The notes beneath the pieces were generated by a model. The model was not told where the DNA came from and did no database searches. It was given only the letters and a program-made list of their open reading frames with translations. A stretch of 64,000 nt of DNA from Dactylis glomerata (taxonomy: Eukaryota; Streptophyta; Magnoliopsida; Poales; Poaceae). The stretch covers positions 9,378,342 to 9,442,341 of the forward strand of contig QXEO01000531.1 in assembly GCA_007115705.1 (NCBI GenBank), in the 5' to 3' direction. Below are positions 44,381 through 56,647 of this stretch, one piece after another; within the stretch, counting starts at the first letter, position 1; each line of letters starts with the position of its first letter. The position numbers and the translations under genes are program-made.

Positions 44381-47300
44381 TGTGGGGACCCCTGGGTTCT
44401 AAGCTATACAGAGATGTTATGTGTATTAGTCACGCTAGCAACGAGTGATACTGGGGTTACCAGTCTCAGGCCAGAACACCATCGGCAGGCAGGCCGGAAT
44501 TAAACATCGGCTCTACACATCTCGAAGCGCCGTGAAACTAATCATAACCAAGACTGCATAACAGAGAGCTCGAGAATCTTAAACCCCTCTCGTGCACTTT
44601 ATATCCATACACGCATCATGCACGAGATGGGTAACCAAAGTTGGTACACAACAGTGACTCTACGACTCAAAGGTAATATTGTAAAGCTCTTACCTGAGCA
44701 AAGATCCAAAGGAATACAAACAGAGGTCACTGACCAACATTACATCAAACAACGGAAGGAAGGTTATGCTATTAGACATAGCAAGGATAACAATGGCCTA
44801 AGAGGCCAGAAGCATAATAGCGACAACCCATTCCGCAGCCCCAAGCTGCTGTCTGGGAACCCCAAGTTACTAGTCGGTGTCGATCATCGTATGAAACTCA
44901 TCTTCATTGTGGAACTTACTCTGCAGCAAAAATATCAACAAAGGGGGGTGAGTACATAGGGTACTCAGCAAGACTTACGTATCCTATTAGCTAAACATGG
45001 TTAAGAAAGGCTTTCTGTGGGGTTATTTGCATAAAGCCATCTTTATTTGCATAAAACAAGTAAGAGTCGAAGCTCGACTACTCAGAATGTTTAAAAGGAG
45101 TAAGAGAGCGATATCTTTGATCATTGGGACATCCACCAAATCAATATCAGCTGAACCTATCCACTAGGATTACATCCTCGAAACCCCAGAGGAAAGCAAT
45201 CCTATTCACACTTTGCTTTTCAAGTTTTACAATGAGGTTAAAGTTCTCTATGATCAAGCATATGTCTCCAAGTCGTCCATAACCGTGGACACGGCTTTTC
45301 GAAAAGATTTAACCCTGCAGGGGTGTACAACTTTACCCACACGTGACGACCATCCCCTGGACCCTTCGGAAGGATCTTAGCGGAGTGATGGTCGCCTACA
45401 ACCTTTACCTCACGTCGACCTATTCCATGAGCCACGCCAAAAGGTTTTAGTCCGCCATCGCAAGACGGCCGTTCTCCGACGCGGAACCGTTTGTTGCACG
45501 GCGAGGTTGGTTTACCAGAGGAATCCGCCTCCTGCAACCTCGGCTGCATTCCTGTATGATGCACCTCTTCTCTTCTCCATCTCTTTCCAAAACATTTTCA
45601 ATGCGTATGCCAAATGGAAAGCCCGAACTAGGTAGCTCATGGATAGATCTAAGCAAGTTAGTGAGTCGACGGGAGTCCCATACCTCCACGTGTGGTCGTA
45701 CGCTCAGTCTTGGATCAAGAGACAAGAACTCGGGTCATAGGGCGACAAGAATGAGCCAAACAACCACATCCCAATGTGGCGGCTCATCCAAGCCTTTTAG
45801 CATGTTTAAACACACGATTCTCATCATACGACGTCATCCTATCATACTAGATTCATTTGCAGCTCTGATTCATTAACCATATGTACCAGAGTAAACAACT
45901 AAGCATGGCTAAGCATTTCAGATATAAAGCTCTAGCGACACACATAAGCAAAATCTAGTCATGCTAGGAGCAGTGGATCAGGGTATTTAGGCGACAAGAA
46001 TGGAACATGCATTATATAGGATAACTCTACCTATCGATAAAAGATAGTTGAACCGTGTGGTACAAAATAGTAAATTTTGAAATACTTTAAAACCATAGGT
46101 TCAGAGGGGGGGCTGCTTGCCTTGTTGCTGATAACCAAAGAATATAGATATCCAGGGTTCTTCTTCTTGACTTGTTCATCGATGAACAAGTATTGGCCAT
46201 CGGTGTTGTTGATCTTCGATGTTGTCAATCTTGACATCAGACACATTGCTCACATCAACTCCGGATCCTACCGGGGAGAAGCAGAAACACAGAAAAGGAA
46301 ATAGCATTCAATACATGGCGTAATGCAATGCGCATACAAAATGATGATATGACAAGTTTAGCATGCTCAAAATAAACCCTAATACAAGAAGAATAGAATA
46401 GAAGGGGTTCAGACGCTTCAGAGAAGCAATCCGACAAGCCCTAACTCGAGTTAAAGGGGGTACAATTAGTTCTTCTAATTAGACAGGGTTTAAACTTACT
46501 TAACAATGCATGAATTTGACATAAAGATGTAGAGTTCATTTTTCTGAGCATTTTGATATATTATACACAATTTTCTGATAAATAGGGAATATTCTATGAT
46601 TTATACAAGTTTCAACTATTTGCTGCTAATTTTTCTGGAAATAAAATAGGCGTGCAGTCATTTTGTACCGGGGTTGGTTTGACCCACGGTCACTGACTGG
46701 TGGCCCCGAGGTCCACCTCAGAGGCCACGCTGGCCGGGCGGCCAGGACGGCTCCGGCTCGACGGCGAGCTCCCGCCGGTGACCATATATGGGCGGCGCTA
46801 CGGCGCGCGCTGAGGCTCGGGAAGGGGTCCTTCCAGACCATATGCTCACCGGGGGTTCGTCTGCGGGGTCAGTTCGGCCGGAGGAGGCCGGATGGCGGCG
46901 CAATCGACGGTGGCGAGCTCGGCGTCTGCGGGGAAACGGCGACGGGCGGCGGCGATTCCGGGCTCTCCTCGTCGATTCCTCCGACGAGGCGAACACGGGC
47001 GGCAAGGCGGAGCTTCAGAGCATGGCGGCGGAGCACGGGGCAGCCTGCTATGGCGGGGCGAGGCGGCGGCCGTCGGGCTAGGGTTCGGATGCGCGCCAGG
47101 GAAGAGGAAGAGGGCGCGAGAGGAAGAGAAGGACGAGGGGAGAGAGAGAGCCGGACGTCGGGGCGTCCTTATCCCCGCGGAAGGGCAACGGCGGCGGCGT
47201 CCATCTCCTCGCAGGCATCGACGGCGGCCAGCCCTCCACCGAGCTGCTTGCCACTCAGGAGGAAGACGACGACCAAAGGGAGATGGGCTAGGCCTAGTTG

Positions 47301-47674
47301 GGCTTCGGCTGGGAGGGGGAGGAGAGAGTTGGGCCAGAAACGGCCCAAGCCGTAGAGTGGTAGAGGAAAAAGATTTTCCTTTATAAAATCCTTTTTCTTA
47401 TTTTCTAAAACTTGCAACTTAGTTTTGTTTGCAAACTTTTAGAGATTCAAACTTGATTTGAAATTTATGAAAATATACAGTGGCCTTCAGCACATATATT
47501 AGAAGATCAACATAACTTTATTTTGGAACTTTTGAAATGGAACATTTTGAACAAAGCCGGCATTTGAAACATTTTTAGGGTTTCCACTTTAATTTCAAAT
47601 GCAAAATTTTCTTAGTGGATTTGGATGATGCTAAATGATGCAAATGCACTTAATTACAAACAAGGGCTGTTACA
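44381..47674 (-). repeat. 3' LTR of element G (3.29 kb)
   Basis: On the minus strand it starts TGTAACAGCCC and ends with GGGGTCCCCACA. Landmarks on minus are a TATA-like ATTTTATAAAGG near 47390-47379, a GC-rich exon-like block (about 47350-46850), donor CCCCG|GTGAGC at 46849, acceptor CGGTAG at 46268, and a second TATA, GGATATAAAG, at 44606-44597. Confidence 0.88.
46268..46849 (-). other. Candidate intron in the 3' LTR of G
   Basis: 582 bases between a GTGAGC donor and a pyrimidine-rich acceptor TTTCTGCTTCTCCCCGGTAG. The 5' LTR copy (55566-54985) has exactly the same length. An open frame crosses the join in the same phase as in element C, though without an ATG I can identify. Confidence 0.4.
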
Positions 47675-47712
47675 GCTCTACCCCCCTTACAAGAATCTCG
47701 ACCCCGAGATTC
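47675..47712 (-). promoter_or_regulatory. Polypurine tract and stem-loop of element G
   Basis: On the minus strand GAATCTCG (47712-47705), loop GGGT, CGAGATTC (47700-47693), then TTGTAAGGGGGGTAGAGC to the LTR at 47674. The 8-bp stem is perfect and ends 18 nt before the LTR. Confidence 0.7.
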
Positions 47713-50700
47713 CTAGGTAAGAAAAGAGGGAAAGGGTTACACAAGTCTTCGACGATCTTCACAAGCTCACAATGATATTCTTTCTTGAAGAGGTATATAT
47801 GTTGCATCATGACAAGTTGAATTCTTCCTTTAGAATCTTCATTCCAACTGTACTGATGAAAAGAGAGAATAACTTTGGAAAGATGGATCTTCTCGAAGAT
47901 CGAGTATCCCATGGTCAACTCATGGAAAGAAGGTTTCATAAACATATTTTGAGCTGACAGACATGAAACACCTGAAGGTAACAGAAGAAATGGGAAGTAT
48001 CAAATTTGGTACGCAAAGCCGTGAGTACCTTTGAGGTGTACTCGCAAACCATCAAAAGTGAAGCATTGGATTTGTGATATGGTTGTAGGAAAAGAAGGCT
48101 CAACTCTAGTTTGCTTTCTTTGAAAACATGGTTTCTCGTGTAGATATAGCATGTCTAGAACCTTGTTCTACGACATTTCTATATCCTTATTAAAAACTGT
48201 TATAAAACATTTTTAGTAGAACTCTAGGAAGGTTAACCCAAAGAGGAGGGTGAAACACTAGTCAACGAAGTGTGAGAGATTAGCCATGGGGTGGAATTGG
48301 TTCCTATACCATGAAGGGACACACCGTTGAAAGGCGTGTCTCGAAGAACACACACGAATAAAAGTCTTGGGCCACCATGTGGCTGACGAATTCACACAAT
48401 GTTTTAGTTGATTAGAACTTCCAGTATAGACAAAGGGGAGGGTGGAACAATGGCCAATGAAGTGTCAGAGATCATCCACAGGGTGGATTTGCTCTTGAAG
48501 GAGTTGTTGCCACAAGATAAAGGTTCTAGAAGATTGACCAGGATACATTTAGAAACTTTGATTCCAATGTTATAGATACCAATATCAAGCTTTAGATTAG
48601 CCATCAATCGATCATCAAGTAAAGATTGGACTTCAGGATTGAAAAGAGAGACCATAAGGGGTAATCTTCAGGATAAGTCACACAAACATCCTCATTGAGT
48701 GTGGTTCTTCTTGAGAAATCAAGGGATTATGGAAATAGGCCTTCTGGCTAGTTGTGTGAACCACAACATCAACTTGCCGAACTTCAAAGAGACCTATGTC
48801 AAAACCTTGAGGACCATTAACCATCATTACTGCTTGAGATTCAGCTCTCGTTAGATGGAATCATGCTTCAGACTTAGTATGTCCGAATGGAAAGTTTTAA
48901 CAGATGCCATCGGAATAGCGTTGCTAGATTCTCAAGGTATGGGCTACAATGTCAAGCTCCAAAAAGATAGGTAAGATTGCGATTGCCAAAAGACAATTGC
49001 ACTAGCAGGAGCTTATTGCAATGAAACACAACCGAGTCCTTATTGGGAGAAAGTGAAAGAAGATAGTGAAGGTATTGAATCTTTTCTTGTTCTTGAATAA
49101 ATCAGTCAGTGGCTTGTTGTGCATATAGAAATTTTCAAGAAGATGGAGGCAACAACTTGTCATCTCAAGAATACTCCGCACATGCATGACCAATTCGAGA
49201 TGATTCCCGAGGGAACCAAGGAAATTCTTCTTGAATTCACTGCGACATCTTTCAATAATTGCACATGAACCAAAGAGAGAAAGTCACTTCCAACATTTGG
49301 AACACAAACGTTGTGATGACACAAAGATGGTTTTCACAAGTTTTTCAACATTAATGCCAAATGTCCAATATGAATGTCTTTAAACATGGAGAAAATAAGA
49401 ATGTCGTCGATGGGCTCAACAACAAGCTTATTTATATGCTCCAAGAAGATGGACTCATATGTAGCAGGAACAAGGCACAAGTATTGGTCAGACCGAAGGG
49501 GATGATGATGTATTCAAGTGAAAAACACAAGTAGAAACACCATCAAGATAGTCCTTGGGATTGAGTTTGATTTGACGATAGCCCAAACTCAAATCAAAGA
49601 TTGGGAGGATAGCATTTCCAACGAGGAGATACTATCTTGCTTCAACACGAAGAAAACTAGACATCCCTTTAGGAAGAAACAAAGTTAGATAGAGCTTTTG
49701 TCTTCCAACTCTCCAAGTTGTTGTTTAAGCTCAACCAACTAGTCCAGGGTATCTAGTATAGATTCTTGGAGAAAAGAGCGATTCAGAGAACCAGCTTACT
49801 CATGAACTTGACAACACGGTCATGTGAAAACATGGCAATACATCTAGAAAGACCTCTAGAATATCACGAACCACCAGTATGTCACTAAGTTCAAGAGGGA
49901 ATCTTGCTTTACAAGGGAAGCGATGTGGTTTTGAGAGTTTTGGCACAAACCTAACTCTTTGGCCAAAGAAGGTGCGCCAGAATGACGGACTTGGCAACAC
50001 AGTGAAACTTCGCTTAGTGATCGGTTAACCAGGCATGCTAAGAATGACAAAAATGCTCTTGGGAATGGAAGCAATAAGAATTGCTAAGAATCCGAGATAG
50101 CCACATTGATATGCATACCCAACAATCCAAGCATGACCAGCTCAGAGAAAGCGTGAGCAAAGATGTGTAAGAGCATCACTTCATCAAGAAAGTCATGGGG
50201 CTTCGCACAACCTCTTGGTATAAAAGAGTGTGATACTCAAAGGTGGAACAGAGCAGAAGCTACATAGAGCTTATATTCTGTGGATTACAACACTTTTACC
50301 TGGTCCTAGAAATGGACGAGGTACTGGAGTTTGTTTCTCCTGACATTTTGGGGTGGAATGGCTTGACAAGACCTCAAGAGTAATATGCACTAGAGGACAC
50401 CAACGCAATTTACAACTTGGCTACCAACTGGCAGACGATGGATCAGAAAGCAGCTTAAGATAAGGAACACACTTAGAAGGAATTCCTTAGATTTGGATGC
50501 ACAAGTTAACATGTCATGTAAACCAATGCTGAAAAGGAGGGTGTGGCAGAGTCACAGACATAGAGATTAGACTCACACAGAGAACTCTTGTCCTGATCCA
50601 TTTGGTTCCATGAGAGAACCTCTGCCATAGCAAGTGAAAGGGAAAGTCATTTGTTGCCGCAATTCAATTACGACTGCAACCACAAGCTTAAAAGGTAAAC

Positions 50701-50808
50701 CATATTGAGTTAATGATTAATCATTAACACAAGGGTTCAACAGAATGGATCTTGGGTTAAAGGCCAGCTTCATGTACTGGTATCCAGCACAATCCGGGAC
50801 CTTCGGTT
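47713..50808 (-). other. Interior of element G
   Basis: AT-rich decayed interior. Apart from the RT remnant at about 48990-49960 I see no recognisable domain; gag, protease and integrase cannot be read with confidence. Confidence 0.6.
48990..49960 (-). pseudogene. Fossil gypsy reverse transcriptase (element G)
   Basis: Read on the minus strand across several frames: VVRDILEVFLDVLP near 49875, like the VV(R)EFPDVFP lead-in of gypsy RT; FDLSLGYRQIKLNPKD near 49585; EYIIIPFGLTNTCALF near 49490; and VVEPIDDILIFS near 49405, which matches the YIDDILIYS active-site block with Pro for Phe/Tyr. After that VRSILEMTSCCLHLLENF and KPLTDLFKNKKRF correspond to the RT-RNase H connection. Stops and shifts are many. 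The element therefore descends from an autonomous gypsy element rather than lacking pol from the start. Confidence 0.7.
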
Positions 50809-53481
50809 CAAGTCCAAGGGTAAAATATAGAGAAATGAATGACTACTAGCTAAGCAACTCAAAGGATGCCATAGGGTAGTAATCACAAGGTAGCTTCGAG
50901 AACAAGATATGGATTTTGAAGTATCCAACAATAGAGAGGCATACAAGGTGAAAGAAATCCTTGAAGGGAAACATGAGGTAAAGATATTTCAATGGAAAGA
51001 AATCTTCTAATTGCATCTTCTTGTTTTAGCTGAGAGTATGAAGAATACTATGTAGGTCAACTGGTTTAGAAATGACATGCCCACGAGGGACCTAAATTTT
51101 GAATGACCAGAAGAGATAGAAAAACTTTTCCCAAATCAACATGAAAGGATAAGAAAGCTCAGAACTAAGATTATTGGAGATAAGGAATAAAAAGAAACCT
51201 TACCTACATTTTGCAACTCATTTTTAGCTTTCATATAGTTTTCACAAACACTAGACTCAACATTGGCCAATAGCAAGGGTTTCCTACAGACAGTCCTGCT
51301 CTAATACCAAAACCTGTGGGGACCCCCGGGTTCTAAGCTATACAGAGATGTTATGTGTATTAGTCACGCTAGCAACGAGTGATACTGGGGTTACCAGTCC
51401 CAGGCCGGAACACCATCGGCAGGCAGGCCAGAATTAAACATCGGCTCTACACATCTCGAAGCGCCGTGAAACTAATCATAACCAAGACTGCATAACAGAG
51501 AGCTCGAGAATCTTAAACCCCTCTCGTGCACTTTATATCCATACACGCATCATGCACGAGATGGGTAACCAAAGTTGGTACACAACAGTGACTCTACGAC
51601 TCAAAGGTAATATTGTAAAGCTCTTACCTGAGCAAAGATCCAAAGGAATACAAACAGAGGTCACTGACCAACATTACATCAAACAACGGAAGGAAGGTTC
51701 AAGTCCAAGGGTAAAATATAGAGAAATGAATGACTACTAGCTAAGCAACTCAAAGGATGCCATAGGGTAGTAATCACAAGGTAGCTTCGAGAACAAGATA
51801 TGGATTTTGAAGTATCCAACAATAGAGAGGCATACAAGGTGAAAGAAATCCTTGAAGGGAAACATGAGGTAAAGATATTTCAATGGAAAGAAATCTTCTA
51901 ATTGCATCTTCTTGTTTTAGCTGAGAGTATGAAGAATACTATGTAGGTCAACTGGTTTAGAAATGACATGCCCACGAGGGACCTAAATTTTGAATGACCA
52001 GAAGAGATAGAAAAACTTTTCCCAAATCAACATGAAAGGATAAGAAAGCTCAGAACTAAGATTATTGGAGATAAGGAATAAAAAGAAACCTTACCTACAT
52101 TTTGCAACTCATTTTTAGCTTTCATATAGTTTTCACAAACACTAGACTCAACATTGGCCAATAGCAAGGGTTTCCTACAGACAGTCCTGCTCTGATACCA
52201 AAACCTGTGGGGACCCCCGGGTTCTAAGCTATACAGAGATGTTATGTGTATTAGTCACGCTAGCAACGAGTGATACTGGGGTTACCAGTCCCAGGACGGA
52301 ACACCATCGGCAGGCAGGCCAGAATTAAACATCGGCTCTACACATCTCGAAGCGCTGTGAAACTAATCATAACCAAGACTGCATAACAGAGAGCTCGAGA
52401 ATCTTAAACCCCTCTCGTGCACTTTATATCCATACACGCATCATGCACGAGATGGGTAACCAAAGTTGGTACACAACAGTGACTCTACGACTCAAAGGTA
52501 ATATTGTAAAGCTCTTACCTGAGCAAAGATCCAAAGGAATACAAACAGAGGTCACTGACCAACATTACATCAAACAACAGAAGGAAGGTTCAAGTCCAAG
52601 GGTAAAATATAGAGAAATGAATGACTACTAGCTAAGCAACTCAAAGGATGCCATAGGGTAGTAATCACAAGGTAGCTTCGAGAACAAGATATGGATTTTG
52701 AAGTATCCAACAATAGAGAGGCATACAAGGTGAAAGAAATCCTTGAAGGGAAACATGAGGTAAAGATATTTCAATGGAAAGAAATCTTCTAATTGCATCT
52801 TCTTGTTTTAGCTGAGAGTATGAAGAATACTATGTAGGTCAACTGGTTTAGAAATGACATGCCCACGAGGGACCTAAATTTTGAATGACCAGAAGAGATA
52901 GAAAAACTTTTCCCAAATCAACATGAAAGGATAAGAAAGCTCAGAACTAAGATTATTGGAGATAAGGAATAAAAAGAAACCTTACCTACATTTTGCAACT
53001 CATTTTTAGCTTTCATATAGTTTTCACAAACACTAGACTCAACATTGGCCAATAGCAAGGGTTTCCTACAGACAGTCCTGCTCTGATACCAAAACCTGTG
53101 GGGACCCCCGGGTTCTAAGCTATACAGAGATGTTATGTGTATTAGTCACGCTAGCAACGAGTGATACTGGGGTTACCAGTCCCAGGCCGGAACACCATCG
53201 GCAGGCAGGCCAGAATTAAACATCGGCTCTACACATCTCGAAGCGCCGTGAAACTAATCATAACCAAGACTGCATAACAGAGAGCTCGAGAATCTTAAAC
53301 CCCTCTCGTGCACTTTATATCCATACACGCATCATGCACGAGATGGGTAACCAAAGTTGGTACACAACAGTGACTCTACGACTCAAAGGTAATATTGTAA
53401 AGCTCTTACCTGAGCAAAGATCCAAAGGAATACAAACAGAGGTCACTGACCAACATTACATCAAACAACGGAAGGAAGGTT
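50809..53481 (-). repeat. Perfect 891-bp tandem triplication across leader, PBS and LTR end of G
   Basis: Three head-to-tail units (50809-51699, 51700-52590, 52591-53481), each exactly 891 bases. Each has 506 bases of element leader with the PBS plus the last 385 bases of the LTR, including TATA 2. The join shares GGTT with both parents. Copies differ at only a few positions, fewer than the two LTRs differ in the same segment. In the first unit the PBS reads CTCTAATACC instead of CTCTGATACC (plus strand). Confidence 0.95.
53080..53096 (-). promoter_or_regulatory. Primer binding site of element G next to the complete LTR
   Basis: On the minus strand TGGTATCAGAGC follows the LTR end CCCCACA after a short spacer, complementary to initiator tRNA-Met. 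Extra copies lie at about 52189-52200 and, mutated, at about 51298-51309. Confidence 0.85.
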
Positions 53482-56391
53482 ATGCTATTAGACATAGCAA
53501 GGATAACAATGGCCTAAGAGGCCAGAAGCATAACAGCGACAACCCATTCCGCAGCCCCAAGCTGCTGTCTAGGAACCCCAAGTTACTAGTCTGTGTCGAT
53601 CATCGTACGAAACTCATCTTCATTGTGGAACTTACTCTGCAGCAAAAATATCAACAAAGGGGGGGTGAGTACATAGGGTACTCAGCAAGACTTACGTATC
53701 CTATTAGCTAAACTTGGTTAAGAAAGGCTTTCTGTGGGGTTATTTGCATAAAGCCATCTTTATTTGCATAAAACAAGTAAGAGTCGAAGCTCGACTACTC
53801 AGAATGTTTAAAAGGAGTAAGAGAGCGATATCTTTGATCATTGGGACATCCACCAAATCAATATCAGCTGAACCTATCCACTAGGATTACATCCTCGAAA
53901 CCCCAGAGGAAAGCAATCCTATTCACACTTTGCTTTTCAAGTTTTACGATGAGGTTAAAGTTCTCTATGATCAAGCATCTGTCTCCAAGTCGTCCATAAC
54001 CGTGGACACGGCTTTTCGAAAAGATTTAACCCTGTAGGGGTGTACAACTTTACCCACACGTGACGACCGTCCCCTAGACCCTCCGGAAGGATCTTAGCAG
54101 AGTGATGGTCGCCTACAACCTTTACCTCACTTCGACCTATTCCATGAGCCACGCCAAAAGGTTTTAGTCCGCCATCGCAAGACGGCCGTTCTCCGACGCG
54201 GAACTGTTTGTTGCACGGCGAGGTTGGTTTACCAGAGGAATCCGCCTCAAGCAACCTCGGCTGCATTCCTGTATGATGCACCTCTTCTCTTCTCCATCTC
54301 TTTCCAAAACATTTTCAATGCGTATGCCAAATGGAAAGCCCGAACTAGGTAGCTCATGGATAGATCTAAGCAAGTTAGTGAGTCGACGGGAGTCCCATAC
54401 CTCCACGTGTGGTCGTACGCTCAGTCTTGGATCAAGAGACAAGAACTCGGGTCCTAGGGCGACAAGAATGAGTCAAACAACCACATCCCAATGTGGTGGC
54501 TCATCCAAGCCTTTTAGCATGTTTAAACACACGATTCTCATCATACCACGTCATCCTGTCATACTAGATTCATTTGCAGCTCTGATTCATTAACCATATG
54601 TACCAGAGTAAACAACTAAGCATGGCTAAGCATTTTAGATATAAAGCTCTAGCGACGCACATAAGCAAAATCTAGTCATGCTAGGAGCAGTGGATCAGGG
54701 TATTTAGGCGACAAGAATGGAACATGCATTATATAGGATAACTCTACCTATCGATAAAAGACAGTTGAACCGTGTGGTACAAAATAGTAAGTTTTGAAAT
54801 ACTTTAAAACCATAGGTTCAGAGGGGGGGCTGCTTGCCTTGTTGCTGATAACCAAAGAATACAGATATCCAGGGTTCTTCTTCTTGACTTGTTCATCGAT
54901 GAACAAGTATTGGTCGTCGGTGTTGTTGATCTTCGATGTTGTCGATCTTGACATCGGACACGTTGCTCACATGAACTCCAGATCCTACCGGGGAGAAGCA
55001 GAAACACCGAAAAGGAAATAGCATTCAATACATGGCGTAATGCACTGTGCATACAAAATGATGATATGACAAGTGTAGGATGCTCAAAATAAACCCTAAT
55101 ACAAGAAGAATAGAATAGAAGGGGTTCGGACGCTTCAGAGAAGCAATCCCACAAGCCCTAACTCGAGTTAAAGGGGGTACAATTAGTTCTTCTAATTAGA
55201 CAGGGTTTAAACTTGCTTAACAATGCATGAATTTGACATAAACATGTAGAGTTCATTTTTTTGAGCATTTTGATATATTATACACAATTTTCTGATAAAT
55301 AGGGAATATTCTATGATTTATACAAGTTTCAACTATTTGCTGCTAATTTTTCTGGAAATAAAATAGGCGTGCAGTCATTTTGTACCGGGGTTGGTTTGAC
55401 CCACGGTAACTGACTGGTGGCCCCGAGGTCCACCTCAGAGGCCACGCTGGCCGGGCGGCCAGGACGGCTCCGGCTCGACGGCGAGCTCCCGCCGGTGACC
55501 ATATATGGGCGGCGCTACGGCGCGCGCTGAGGCTCAGGAAGGGGTCCTTCCAGACCGTATGCTCACCGGGGGTTCGTCTGCGGGGTCGGTTTGGCCGGAG
55601 GAGGCCGGACGGCGGCGCAATCGACGGCGGCGAGCTCGGCGTCTGCGGTGAAACGGCGACGGGTGGCGGCGATTCCGGGCTCTCCTCGTCGATTCCTCCG
55701 ATGAGGCGAACACGGGCGGCAAGGCAGAGCTTCAGAGCATGGCGGCGGAGCACGGGGCAGCCTGCTACGGCGGGGCGAGGCGGCGGCCGTCGGGCTAGGG
55801 TTCGGATGCGCGCCAGGGAAGAGGAAGAGGGCGCGAGAGGAAGAGAAGGACGAGGGGAGAGAGAGAGCCAGACGTCGGGGCGTCCTTAACCCCGCGGAAG
55901 GGAAATGGCGGCGGCGTCCATCTCCTCGCAGGCATCGACGGCGGCCAGCCCTCCACCGAGCTGCTTGCCGCTCGGGAGGAAGACGACGACCAAAGGGAGA
56001 TGGGCTGGGCCTAGTTGGGCTTCGGCTGGGAGGGGGAGGAGAGAGTTGGGCCAGAAATGGCCCAAGCCGTGGAGAGGTAGAGGAAAAAGATTTTCCTTTA
56101 TAAAATCCTTTTTCTTATTTTCTAAAACTTGCAACTTAGTTTTGTTTGCAAACTTTTAGAGATTCAAACTTGATTTGAAATTTATGAAAATATACAGTGG
56201 CCTTCAACACATATATTAGAAGATCAACATAACTTTATTTTGGAACTTTTGAAATGAAACATTTTGAACAAAGCCGGCATTTGAAACATTTTTAGGGTTT
56301 CCACTTTAATTTCAAATGCAAAATTTTCTTAGTGGATTTGGATAATGCTAAATGATGCAAATGCACTTAATTACAAACAAGGGCTGTTACA
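53097..56391 (-). repeat. 5' LTR of element G (3.30 kb)
   Basis: Complete LTR with the same landmarks as its partner: donor at 55566, acceptor at 54985 and TATA 2 at 53322-53313, all minus. Its U5-side 385 bases are shared with the tandem array. Confidence 0.88.
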
Positions 56392-56647
56392 GTTTCATAG
56401 GCTTTTGTTATTAATTGAGATGGGAGATCCATTACAACACTGCTTGCTTTATACTACAGCTAAGCATCGACAAAAGATGATAAGAACAGAAATAAAGGAA
56501 AGGGTAGCAAGTCATGGGGCCCACCAGCTGACAACATTCAAACGGTGGCCGTTTGATCCAAGCGGTATCCATTCCTCTAGGCCGTTGGATAACTGATGAA
56601 CGAAGCCATGCTGTTGCACTCCATCAGATAACCTGTTGTTCATGACA
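56392..56647 (-). repeat. 5' LTR of element E, U3-side segment
   Basis: Continues the E LTR after G, beginning with the second gtttc target copy, and ends TTCATGACA (TGTCATGAA on minus). Bases 56512-56647 match the 3' LTR fragment at 39070-39205. Confidence 0.85.

Larger units (their letters stand above)
44381..56391 (-). mobile_element. Element G: long-LTR gypsy with fossil pol and triplicated 5' junction
   Basis: Full insertion with TSD gtttc (44376-44380 and 56392-56396). LTRs are 3294 and 3295 bases. The PBS beside the right LTR and the PPT beside the left LTR give minus orientation. The interior was about 3.6 kb and is now 5.4 kb because an 891-bp block at the LTR/PBS junction is present three times. 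Degenerate RT is readable; no intact gene is. Confidence 0.9.
39070..56647 (-). mobile_element. Element E: chromovirus (Ty3/gypsy with chromodomain), split by G
   Basis: On the minus strand it shows a 5' LTR (56647-56392 and 44380-44231), PBS, gag with zinc finger, protease, RT, RNase H, integrase, chromodomain, stem-loop/PPT and a truncated 3' LTR. Without the G insertion it would be about 5.6 kb, with LTRs of about 400 bases. Gene order and chromodomain identify the chromovirus branch; the CX2CX7HX3C-like finger and short LTR suggest a Reina-like type. Many frameshifts and catalytic changes make it inactive. It inserted into a LINE; its left end is lost in a fusion with element B. Confidence 0.85.

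Noticed and set aside
46663..47386. Long GC-rich + frames in the G LTR (also 55700-56159)
   Set aside because: They run against the element, differ between the two LTR copies, and reflect GC-rich codon bias.
50809..53481. CRISPR-like or satellite array
   Set aside because: Units are 891 bp, contiguous without spacers, and are simply an LTR/leader junction repeated.
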